Source: Plumapathes pennacea
Lineage: Eukaryota > Cnidaria > Anthozoa > Antipatharia > Myriopathidae
DNA length: 64,000 bases
Assembly (NCBI GenBank): GCA_964036295.1
Contig: OZ038462.1
Location: forward strand, 31,334,855 to 31,398,854
Reading direction: 5' to 3'
Position 1 is the first letter of the stretch. Each line of letters opens with the position of its first letter. A program made the position numbers and the translations under genes. Below the pieces are notes generated by a model. That model was not told the origin of the DNA. It worked only from the letters and a program-made list of their open reading frames with translations, and did no database searches. Positions 12,047-21,542 of this stretch are shown here, in pieces.

Positions 12047-12547
12047 TCAATTCTTAGGACGGTACAGTTCCTTTATAACTGGGGAAAGATGTTCCGTCCT
12101 TTCCTCTTGATTTTTTTGAGAAAGAAACTTGAAGCCTTTGACAGTCCCAAGGCAACGGTCAGCCCCACACGAGCAGTCAAAGGGCGTATCCATAATGTAC
12201 TCAGTTGTAGTATAATCAAAAGTAACATCATCACCTCTCTTAATGTCTTGACAAGCGACCATATGCCAAAACACCACATGACCATTTTGGATATTTGACG
12301 AGTGCGCAGGGTCATAGAGACTGAAGACAAACTGTGCGTTGGGTGAGCAGGAATGGTTTGTAAACTTCATTCCACCTTGGGGCTCCACATGTTTTTCTTG
12401 TGCAACTTGAACAGTGTGGGATGTTGGTCTTTCATACACTGGTCCCCATAGGTCCGTCAGAAAAGCCCCAGCTGAAATATCTTCTTTTGCTCTGAGAGAC
12501 AAAAAGTTCTCTGTCACAGGGACAACCTCTATACTCTCTGACTGCAT
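12047..12547 (-). CDS. Short single-domain SET protein (paralogue 1)
   Basis: The product is 166 aa, encoded without introns, and consists almost entirely of a SET domain with a post-SET motif. NHSCSPN at residues 64-70 and GDDVTFDY at 105-112 match the two conserved SET motifs that form the cofactor and lysine channel. CSCGADRC (Cys125, 127, 132) fits the zinc-binding post-SET. There is no pre-SET, AWS or other targeting domain. SET proteins of this kind transfer methyl from S-adenosylmethionine to protein lysine; the substrate here is unknown. A paralogue sits divergently at 15380. The canonical N-terminal GxG of SET is represented only by a divergent SAGAFL segment (residues 25-30). Minus-strand CTGTTGCAG just upstream may be the acceptor of a 5' UTR intron. 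I cannot place it in a named subfamily. Confidence 0.85.
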   Translation of the reverse strand: MQSESIEVVPVTENFLSLRAKEDISAGAFLTDLWGPVYERPTSHTVQVAQEKHVEPQGGMKFTNHSCSPNAQFVFSLYDPAHSSNIQNGHVVFWHMVACQDIKRGDDVTFDYTTTEYIMDTPFDCSCGADRCLGTVKGFKFLSQKNQEERTEHLSPVIKELYRPKN

Positions 12548-15379
12548 CTTCTAGCATCCACAGCTGCAACAGATGGACAACATCAGTAACTTTTAATAGT
12601 GACATAACCCTCACAAGTGTTTAACTTGAATTTTATATTGTTTGTCTTCACCACAACACAATGTTAATAACAGCCTCCCCAGCCATGCTGAAAAGTCGGG
12701 GGGGGGGGGGGGGGGGGGGGGCAGCAGATGGTAACTGAGCTGGAACTTATCAATGCGTACATAATATACGCTTATCGAATTGAAAGCAGAATTTAAAAGC
12801 AGATACCGGTACAAAAAAAAAAGACAGTAAATAAAGGACTGCCATCAGTATGGAAAAACAGCGCTCTGTACACGCGGGCATGTAACAGTAATATTCTGTC
12901 GTCGAGTTACAAAGGAACCTACCAGCCTACCATGTTGTGCAACTCTCAGCCAATTGTATTTCAAAATAGCTTTTGGCAGGGCATTGTATTCCGCTAAGTC
13001 CAAATAACTTATCTATTTCATAATATTGATATAAAACACATACAGGTACCTGTAAGCAAAATTTACGAGTGCCCCCGATCAGACCGAAAACTGTAAGTTT
13101 GTGAAAAATCATGCATACTATGGTTGTCCAGATGTTCCAAGAGAATGGGGCAACCAAATGAAATATTGTGCAATGGTTGGAGTCTCTTGGACAACCATAT
13201 GGCTTCGAGATCGAAAAATGGTAGAAAAATTATGCAAGTTTCAGAGTACAAAAGTTATAAATTTAAAGTTTTCGAACTAAACAGCGCCCGCGCCGGTACG
13301 CTCCAGCAGGCATCAGTTTTAGCTAATCTCTCTCTATATATAAAAGCGAGACGCAAAGCTTTGAACGGTCTCCCTACGGACAATGATCAGAAACATAGAA
13401 GAACGAAGAACCATGAGCATTTCTCGTCATAAAAAGCAGAATTAACCCGAACCTCAGCGGCCAAGTTCACAAATTGCAAGAAACATATAAAGCATTTGAA
13501 GAAGAAGGGAAAACATGCAAAAGACGTACCGAAAATGCTGACCTGTTTCCCTGCGGATCACTATCTGAAGACTGATACGATACCTGCTGAACCGTACCGT
13601 GCCGTGCAGTGAAAGCGTGACGTGTATAAACACGTGACTCGCGTGAAACTGGCCTTGAACAGAGCCGCGGTCAGGCTCTCTTTAATTTTCCCTTCCCTCT
13701 CACTTGGTTTATTGAAGCAAGAGCTCCGTGTGTCATCAAACTTAAAAACACGACCGAAACAAGCACAAGTTGAGTTATGTAGAACACTCCCGGGAGAACA
13801 CGTCACACGACAGCCTTTTTCAGGGGGGGGAGGCCTGATCGCAGGCCGTGTTAGCCCAACCCTTCCCCCAAAAGCAACTATTCGTCACGTGGAAGTAATT
13901 TTACACACAGTAAGTACATTGTTTCTTTGTTTTATTGTGTCCGTTCAAAGTCAATTCGCACCGGCAGCTACGCAAAAATATTCTAACAGCGGCACCTGAC
14001 ATAAATCAGCTGTGATAAAATTTGCAGTCCTGCACTTCCCGTCACAAACAATCCTACGCGCTTTTATTTAGTCGGTCCCAAATGACGGATTTTGAAATTC
14101 AAATAAGTACGCCCAATAAAATTCAGTTGTTGGACCTTGCACAACTTTGCCGAAGGTGTTGCTGACTTGCTAATTAAAATTCAGTTGCACATTTACCTAA
14201 AGGTGTTGGGAACTTGCTAATTTACACATCAAGAGCCAATCAGGAGCCAATCAGTAGCGGTTGTATGGATGACGCTGGCAGATCAAAAATCTCGCTGCCA
14301 CAATTTCTTTGGACGCCAGGTGCACGGAGGTAGTTCAAGTTCGGTGAAATCAGGTACGCAAATTGATTAGACAATCATGTTAGTAAGAAGAACGTGTAAT
14401 CGTTCGGAGCCGCATACGTCGTCTACCCGTCCGTACCTGTTATGTAAGTTATTTTTTATTGCATAAGCAATTTCTATTTTCGGAGGTCCATCGAGCAGAT
14501 TTAAAATTGATATTCGGGACGATGTGTCGCAAGATCATAAGAAATAAGTACAAATTGAATATTTTTTTGAGGAATGATTCGCCTTTATTATGACTCTCTT
14601 AGGTCATTTTACATATTTTACTGATTTTCCTTATAAGCGAAACTGGTCTCGTGAAGTACATACTGTCGAACTCCGCTCTTTCGAAGTCCCACGGGACATG
14701 AAAAAAAAGAAAAAATGGCTAGAAATAGCGGGGTTTCGAAATAACCAAGCTAATCCAAGGGGATTCGATTTGACTTCAAAATAACGGGGACTTCGAATTA
14801 ATAACCGCCACTTCGAAATAACGGGGACTTCGAATTAATAACCGAGTTCGAAATAGTCCTTCTGTTTGACGGTTCACTTGAAACGCTATTCATTATTGAT
14901 CTATCGAATGCCTTTGTGGCATTTATCTTGTGGAGCCGGTTTTAGAGTTAAGCTGAAGCCAACGCATCAGCGTAAGCAATGCCGAAGGGTCCATCCCCCT
15001 CCCCCTTGTAAGGATTAGATTTTTGCGGTCTGCATGTAGTTTTCCACATGTAGTTTCCTGTCTTGCGTCACGGAACAGTGAATATTCCAAAACAAATTTG
15101 GACAGGAATCTGACTTCGAAGAAGTATTGTACTGGATTACTGTTAATTAGTGTTTCTTGTTTGATTGCATGTCGACAGCCAGCCGAGCCCGGCTCGGCTC
15201 GCCAGACCAGTTTGTCGAGGTTGCGCGCGCGCGCGCGTCCATAGACAGTTTCCGGATTCCAATGTCGGCTTTCTGTTCATGGCTTGCCAAGTAGTTTATA
15301 GCTTGCTTCTGCACGAACGTTTTTGTGTATTCTTAGATCAGTATAGTTACTCATTGCTTTCTTACCAGACCCCGGAACG
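12548..15379. other. Divergent intergenic region between the two SET genes
   Basis: No protein gene is supported across 2.8 kb. It contains a long poly-G tract at 12698-12721. An inverted pair 'ctatggttgtccag' (about 13120) and 'tggacaaccatatg' (about 13188) bounds a small hairpin. Dispersed repeat words 'acttcgaaataacgggg' lie near 14,650-14,840, and a (GC)n run lies near 15,225. A possible 5' UTR exon of the plus-strand SET gene ends at about 14351 (AATCAG then GTACGC), with a matching acceptor CTTACCAG at 15368. This is inferred from splice consensus only. Confidence 0.4.
12698..12721. repeat. Poly-G tract
   Basis: 24 consecutive G on the plus strand. Similar tracts occur at about 16724-16743 and 59353-59374. 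Confidence 0.9.
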
Positions 15380-15892
15380 ATGGAATCTCCATACGTAAAA
15401 GTTATACAAGTCAAAGAAAATTTCAAATCTCTGCGAGCCGTCGAAGACATCCCCGCTGGCGCCTTCCTCACTGACTTGTGGGGCCCAGTCCTCGAGAAAG
15501 CAACGCGTTACACCGTCCAAGTTGAAAAGAACAAGCACATCGATCCTTGTGACGCAATCCATTTCACCAACCACTCCTGCGACCCCAGCGCCAAGTTTGT
15601 GTACAAAGTGCGTGACCCCATTAGCGCTCTTAACGTGAAGGAAGGTTGTGAGATTGCTTGGTATATGATTGCAGCTCGTGACATCAAAAAAGGAGAAGAC
15701 ATCACGTTTGACTACTGCACGACCGAATTCGTCATGGCCGAGAAATTCAATTGTTTGTGTGGTTCTGCTAATTGTTTGGAACTAGTGAAAGGTTTTAAAT
15801 TTCTTACACCAAAACAAAAGGAAGTCAGAAAAGGAAATCTTTCGCCAGCCGTGAAAGAGCAAGCTTTCTCAGTTGAATCTTTGAGTGAATAA
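15380..15892 (+). CDS. Short single-domain SET protein (paralogue 2)
   Basis: The product is 170 aa, intronless, and a SET plus post-SET protein colinear with the minus-strand gene at 12047. By hand count 86 of the first 160 residues are identical with no gaps, about 54%. Motifs fall at the same residue numbers: NHSCDPS 64-70, GEDITFDY 105-112, and Cys125, Cys127 and Cys132 in CLCGSANC. The Asn that usually closes the NHSCxPN motif is Ser70 here, while paralogue 1 keeps Asn70, so cofactor binding may differ. A likely role is a protein-lysine methyltransferase of unknown substrate. The sequence just upstream, TTTCTTACCAG, looks like an acceptor of a 5' UTR intron. AATAAA at 16037-16042 is a suitable polyadenylation signal. 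The first ATG in frame was used. Confidence 0.85.
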   Translation: MESPYVKVIQVKENFKSLRAVEDIPAGAFLTDLWGPVLEKATRYTVQVEKNKHIDPCDAIHFTNHSCDPSAKFVYKVRDPISALNVKEGCEIAWYMIAARDIKKGEDITFDYCTTEFVMAEKFNCLCGSANCLELVKGFKFLTPKQKEVRKGNLSPAVKEQAFSVESLSE

Positions 15893-17558
15893 GTAAAAAG
15901 GACGTCCATTAAAACTTGGGTTGTAATGAGTCACAATCGCATTGAGGCTTAAAAAAAAAACAAAGCAGTGGAATGTTAACAAATCATTTGCTCTTTTTCA
16001 TATATTTAGTTCTCGCCCCAGAAATATTTTTTATACAATAAAAACTTTGTAATTAATAGCTTCCTCAGATGAAATAGCTGATTGAAGTACCAATTCTCAC
16101 CACACTACTCCCAAATGTTCTTGTTTGATGGTTAGGAGAATTTGTATTATCAGCTTAGGAGTGCAAGAGTTAAACGAGTTAGAAAATAAGGACAATTAAG
16201 TTGTGCTTGTGTTAGTTTGCGAGAGTTCGTCTGCGAGTTCATTTGTAAACCCACGTCTACACTAACGCAGCGACAAATAGAAGCAGATTGAAAAGTACCA
16301 GAGAAAAGTAGTTTTTATTTTTAGATCGTTTCTCCCTACTAATGTCCATCCTATTCTGTTAGTGATACATTTATTACATATTATGCATTGTTATTGTTGT
16401 GTTTTTTTTTTCCTATGTAATACGAACCTTCTATATTACGGACACCAAAACTCGGCCACAGAGAGCAAAATTCATACATATGCTCTATTACGGACAATTG
16501 CATGCCAGCAGTATGGTGAAAATTGCGTTTTTCTTTTTTTTTTTTTTTTTGTTTTTTTTTTTTGTTTGTGACAGAGCCCCGATGCACCCCGTTTAGGTTT
16601 CGATTTCTTGCATTAATTATCGGTGCTGGACTACTTCTTTCTCTTCTGTTGCATGCCAGCAATGACAAAATGTAATGTACTTAAAAAAGTATCATTTTCC
16701 TGAAAGAAAAATAGCGGCACAAAGGGGGGGGGGGGGGGGGGGGTAATTTGAAAAAATAACTTCTTACCAGAGGGGTACTGAAAGAATGAATCTGGAAATG
16801 CAGAAAATGCCATTAACATCGGAGCCGACGAAAATTCCAAATTAGCGTCAGAGCTCTCGACCCAAGTGAGTTAAAACTGGGAAAGCATATATCAAGGATG
16901 TCGCTTTTTATAAAAACCCAACCCACACTAGTGTCTGAAGGTTACGCACTAGATCATTAGACCTTTGCCAGGGTTGTGAGAGCTAATATAAAGCTTGGCC
17001 AAATACAAAAATATGACACCACTGGAAAGAGCATAGCAAAATTAGTCAATGCACGAATTTTCAGATTCATAAACTATTCGAGCCGGAATGAACAACGCAT
17101 TCACAGCAAACAAAGTTTTCACAGCACTGGGTATAGAACAGGAAGGGTCGATCAGAAAATATAAAAGGAAAACGAAACATCTTAGTTTAGTTTTTAGAGT
17201 AATTACTTCAAAAAGTGTCAAATAAAAGTCATTTTAACATTTTGCCGCACCGCTTTTAGTGCTGTCACCCATCAAAAGGTAACCCAGGTTTGACTATTTG
17301 ACTAGGAAACTGGTGTTGGTCTTGAGGCACCTGCTCAAGAAATACGATCTTTTTTTCTTTGTCGCGGCACATACATCATTACGCCAGTTGACTATAGCAA
17401 AGATTGCATGTCTATTGGACTCTAGTTCAATTCATGTTTGTCTCGAGTGTTTTAAGAAAAGGAAGTTTTTCAATCATTTGATATCAGCAGGAAGCTGCGA
17501 AGCTGGATGCCATTTGCTTATTGGTCCATCGTAAAAGCACTTGGAATAATATTCCACG
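15893..17558. other. Intergenic stretch between SET paralogue 2 and the secreted-protein pair
   Basis: No gene is seen. About 16,075-16,180 has the 'gaggagctattgattga...ttaggagtgcaagagtt'-like remnant of the element family at 51977. T-rich runs lie at 16529-16563 and poly-G at 16724-16743. The last 180 bp resemble the segment before 21543 (shared words TTGGACTCTAG/ATGGACTCTAG and CATTGGTCCAT/TATTGGTCCAT), so the duplicated promoter of the secreted-protein gene starts here. Confidence 0.45.
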
Positions 17559-20500
17559 ATGGTGTATTCTACTTATCATCTTGCTGAAACAATAGCGTTC
17601 TTTCTTCCTCTGTTCATTTCAGGTGAGTAGTATCAGAAAAAAATTCGGATTTTTACTTTTTTCTTTTTTTTTTTTTTTTTTTTTTTTGACTTAGGGCCTT
17701 TTCATATGAGCCCGGTTACCGAGATCTCGCCCTCCCACTATTTCCTTTGCAAAAATTGCGAAGTGTTCGGTTAACCGAGATATCGGTCTTTGCGACCGGG
17801 ATCTCGGTTAACAGGGCTGGCCCGTTTCTCATATGAACACTCCAACCCGGTTAACCGGGATGAAAATGTTATAACTACGCCAGTTGAAATGTACTTGGCA
17901 CTTTCTTGTTTCTTAATTTGGTATCGATGCAAGAATTGGCAAAAAATATTTGCAGCACGGACACTTTATCTCGGTTACCCGGGTTGAAATTTCGCATATG
18001 AACTCACAACCTGGCTAGCCTGGTTGACCGAGCCAGCCCAGTCGCCCGGGCTCACATGAAGAGGCCCTTAGTGTTGAGTTAGGCCACAGTAAGGGCGCGC
18101 GAAAGTACAGTAGTGATTGTACAACCTAACCAATAATTTAGGAAAATAGTTTGAAGGATTTCAGATACATCTACTTCCTCTATTTTATGTTTTCGCTGTT
18201 TTCTTGTTTACAATCTAAGGATGTGTTTCTTTAATGGATCATGGATCCAAAGTATTCGATTTTGGATATGATCCAGTGAATCAGTCTAAAGTGTGGTTTT
18301 TGCTACCATTTTGGATTGATTTTAAAAAGTTTGCCAGCATTCTTGGCCAGCCAATCGATAACAAAACCAAACCCGATTGCAAACTTCTCACGCAAGCAAG
18401 TAAGTCGCGATAGCGTTTACTCGAACTGCTAATTGATTCTTCTTCTTCAAAGTAAAACTAAACGCAAATTACTTTGGCTTCTGATTGGTTTAAATGCTTT
18501 CTTACTGAGCCTCTGTGATTGGCTGTGTAATTACTTTGGTTTTGCTTTTCGGTAGCCGGTAAAAATAAGATCCGAAAATTGCTCTACTTTTGACCATTTG
18601 GAACACTTTTCAAAACATTGTGCAACCGCTCATCAAATTCCTATCGTGTATTTTTTCTGCTTTATCAGATGTAGCCCTTTGTGTGCCGGATGGTGATATC
18701 AAGGGGATGTATGGGAAGATTAGAAAATCAAACAGCCATTGGTCCTACTCGTTCTGGTAGTCCAGCTGATGGAACACTACCTAAGCGTTTGTTTTTACTC
18801 TATATTTATTTCTGATTTCATTCCAAGCAGTGGCAGTCCCAGTGCTTCATAGAGAAAAACGCCATGACGACAACGAACCGCAGATCTCTTCTGGACCTTT
18901 TCCTTGTATAGACAAAGATGGGACCCCAAGAGTTGTAAGTGTTACACCGTACGAGCAAGATATAAGTGTTACACCTCCTTGTATAAAGTATTCATAATGC
19001 AGAATTCTCTCGGCACTCCCTCAAGAGGAAAATACATGAGCGATGTTGCGAGAATTGATAAGAATTAAATCAGCTGTTATCTGAGGAAGCTATCAAACAC
19101 CAAGTTCTCGATACTGTATGATATATCCCTTGCATTGTGAGAGACCAAGAGAGTATGAAAAAGAAAATGGCGTTGATCACTCTCATGGGAGTGAACGGGT
19201 TATAATTGTGGCACGGATCAAAATCAACTGAAATGCTAAACGAGCAACAAATTTAGTCATTTATGTCACTGTAAATCTGTTTCACTTCAAAGTTGAATAG
19301 TTTCGTGCACTGACACCATTGTAGGTGATACTGAAGTACAATAAACTCTCTTAAGAAGGACACCATGATAAGACGGACACCTCTCTATAAGCCGGACAGG
19401 GTTTGTTGGTCCCGGTCGGACGAATGTCAATTTGGCCCTAATGGGGAGACAATATTAAACCATTTCCGAGATGCCTGTTGCCTCTGGTTTTAAAACGTCA
19501 GGCCTAGTGCCAAACCTTTCTAGTGAAAATGAGTTTGATTTGTATGACTGATGAACATGCGAGCAAGACTAAGTTTTATAACAAAGGTTTCGTACTAGGA
19601 TTCGTTTGAAACAGAGACAGCAGCTCCCGGAGATGGTCCGTTCATTTCAGAGATTCTGCGACCATTTTTACATTTACAAACCATTGCAGATTGTCTTGTT
19701 TTATTTCTTGTGTTCTCAGCCCCCTAAAGATCCTCCTTGGTTCACTGACGATAAGTGTCACATGAGCTTGTGTACAGGTGCCCTGGTCATCACAAAATCT
19801 CTATGTTTTGACAAAGGAACATCATGCCCTGAAGTAAGGTGTATTTTTAGATTGGAAACGATTTTTAAAACAAAGAAATATTTGTCCCCGTAGGGATATG
19901 TGTCTGTACGCCGTAGACAGATACGTGTGTGAGCTTTTTTAAATTTCGTATAATCCGTTTTTGTTTGAAAACGGAATGTTTCATTTGCCGTTCGGCGTTC
20001 CGTCCGCACGTAAACGATGAAAACGGTCATCGAAAACGGATTGGTGTGGACTAGAAAAAACAAATGAAAACGCTTTTGTGTGGACGGAGAAATTTTTGAA
20101 AACGGAGGGAAAAAAACTGTTTTCAAATGCCGAAAACGAACACGTCATTCATTTTTATCTCCGACACATATCTGTAAATTTTGTGTCCTACATCACTGTA
20201 CCTTTGACGTTCATAGCATTCTTGTATTATATTACTTAGGGTTCATACCTGAACGTGCCAACAAAGCCCTCTTCTCCAGCAGACTGCTGTGTTTGTAAAC
20301 CATGTGAGTTTGTTATAATCACGTTTGGATCAGTGTTCTTCTTGCCCATTATTTTTGCGAGATCATAAATGTCAACACCTTCAATTCTTGGGCGCATGCT
20401 TGATGTGATAACTTCTGTTCTCTTGGTCTTGAATCATTGGGATGTCAAATTCTCAGATTGGGCTTGACTCCACTTTCACTGAATCATCAAGATGGTGGAA

Positions 20501-21032
20501 GCAAGGATGACCTGCGGTTAAACCTGGGTTAATGTTAGCCTAATATAGCTTTGAACAGTCGGTGTCCTGAAGAACATCTGTTGTGGTAAACGGTCCCTTT
20601 AGTTAACTGTGATTGTACATCAGACTGATATAATATTTTCCTTTTCATCATCTTCTTATCACCGACATTACGCTTTGGCGTTGCTGGTAACTTCAGATGA
20701 GTCACTGAGAAAGCGGGTACGTTTCCGTATATTTCAGTATCGAGGAACTTGTTTCGCCGTCAGCCTCGCCATTTAACCAGAGCGGAATTGGAGAAAATCC
20801 TAGAACCTCCTCCCCTACCCCTCCTCCTCTCTCACAATTTTAGCTTTCAAAAAAGCCTGCAAAATCCGGGCTGCGCGCAAAGACCCATGGGATCGAGCAC
20901 GGTCTTACACAATTTGTTCATCGTATTAACACCAAGTTATTTCTTCAGTTTTTCACAGGGAAATCAAATGGACTGAAAAAAACAGTACCTGGTGACAGAC
21001 TTCCTGCGTCAAAACCAAAAAGAAAGAAGTAA
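17559..21032 (+). CDS. Small secreted cysteine-rich protein, copy A (VWC-like?)
   Basis: Six exons: 17559-17622, 18831-18934, 19720-19833, 20240-20303, 20697-20716 and 20949-21032, giving 149 aa. Residues 1-21 form a signal peptide with a hydrophobic AFFLPLFIS core. REKR at 29-32 fits the furin consensus R-X-K-R. Eight cysteines follow at 47, 69, 74, 85, 92, 110, 111 and 113. LRKR at 119-122 is a second basic site, and the tail after it is Lys-rich. The closing C-x6-C-P...C-C-x-C pattern resembles the end of a von Willebrand factor C domain, but the first half lacks the usual C-x-C, so the family is uncertain. It is predicted to be secreted; its target is unknown. A close paralogue follows 510 bp downstream with the same exon phases. 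Introns carry a MITE at 17691-18070. Confidence 0.8.
17691..18070. mobile_element. Inverted-repeat element with TTA flanks and internal GGTTAACCGGGAT-type repeats
   Basis: The left end is GGGCCTTTTCATATGAGC and the right end is GCTCACATGAAGAGGCCC. They are imperfect inverted repeats of about 22 bp, each flanked by TTA, as in PIF/Harbinger-type three-base target duplications. Inside, CCGGTTACCGAGATCTCG, GGTTAACCGAGATATCGG and GGTTAACCGGGAT recur on both strands. It lies in intron 1 of secreted-protein copy A. Confidence 0.7.
19955..20120. mobile_element. Degenerate fragment related to the 30158 element
   Basis: It has the words TTTTTGTTTGAAAACGGAAT, 'ggattggtgtggacta' and 'aacgcttttgtgtggacgga', which match the GTGTGGACG and GTTTTCAAA interior and ends of the element at 30158-30490. 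Neither terminus is intact. It is intronic in secreted-protein copy A. Confidence 0.45.
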
Positions 21033-21542
21033 ACAACTAGAATCGACAAAGAACGAAAATCAAGTACAATCGGACAAATTTGGGATCGCAAACAGTTTTG
21101 CATCTGTTATTGCAAGAATTCTAAGTAAGCTTCAACTTGAGTACTGGGGCTGCATGTGCAGCAACGTATTTAATACATGCTACAGCAAGCAAAGAATGGC
21201 AAAAATAAACACTTTACTTTGTTAGAGTATCACTTAATTTTCAGACGACTGCAAAAAACTATAAGGTCTTTTTAGCATTCCGCCACCAGTGAAATGGGTG
21301 GTACTTGACCGCCCACGTTTTATGTAGACCCAGAGATGCTGGTCTAATGACCCGCCTCCAACACCTGCTGTTAAGAAGTATTTCGTTCAGTCTTGTCGCG
21401 TACGTCCTTAAGCCTAAGGATTGCTCAATGGACTCTAGCTCGATTCACCAAAGCTTGTCCTTTTGCTAGGAGCGGAAACATACAAACCGATTTTCGTGAA
21501 GCGGTGTAGTCAATTGCTCATTGGTCCATAAGCACCGGTGTA
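21033..21542. promoter_or_regulatory. Spacer and duplicated promoter between the two secreted-protein genes
   Basis: This 510-bp spacer holds the 3' end of copy A and the promoter of copy B. The segment 21410-21542 shares words with the segment before copy A, including ATGGACTCTAGCTCGATTCA and CTCATTGGTCCATAAGCAC, so the duplication took in upstream regulatory DNA. Confidence 0.5.
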
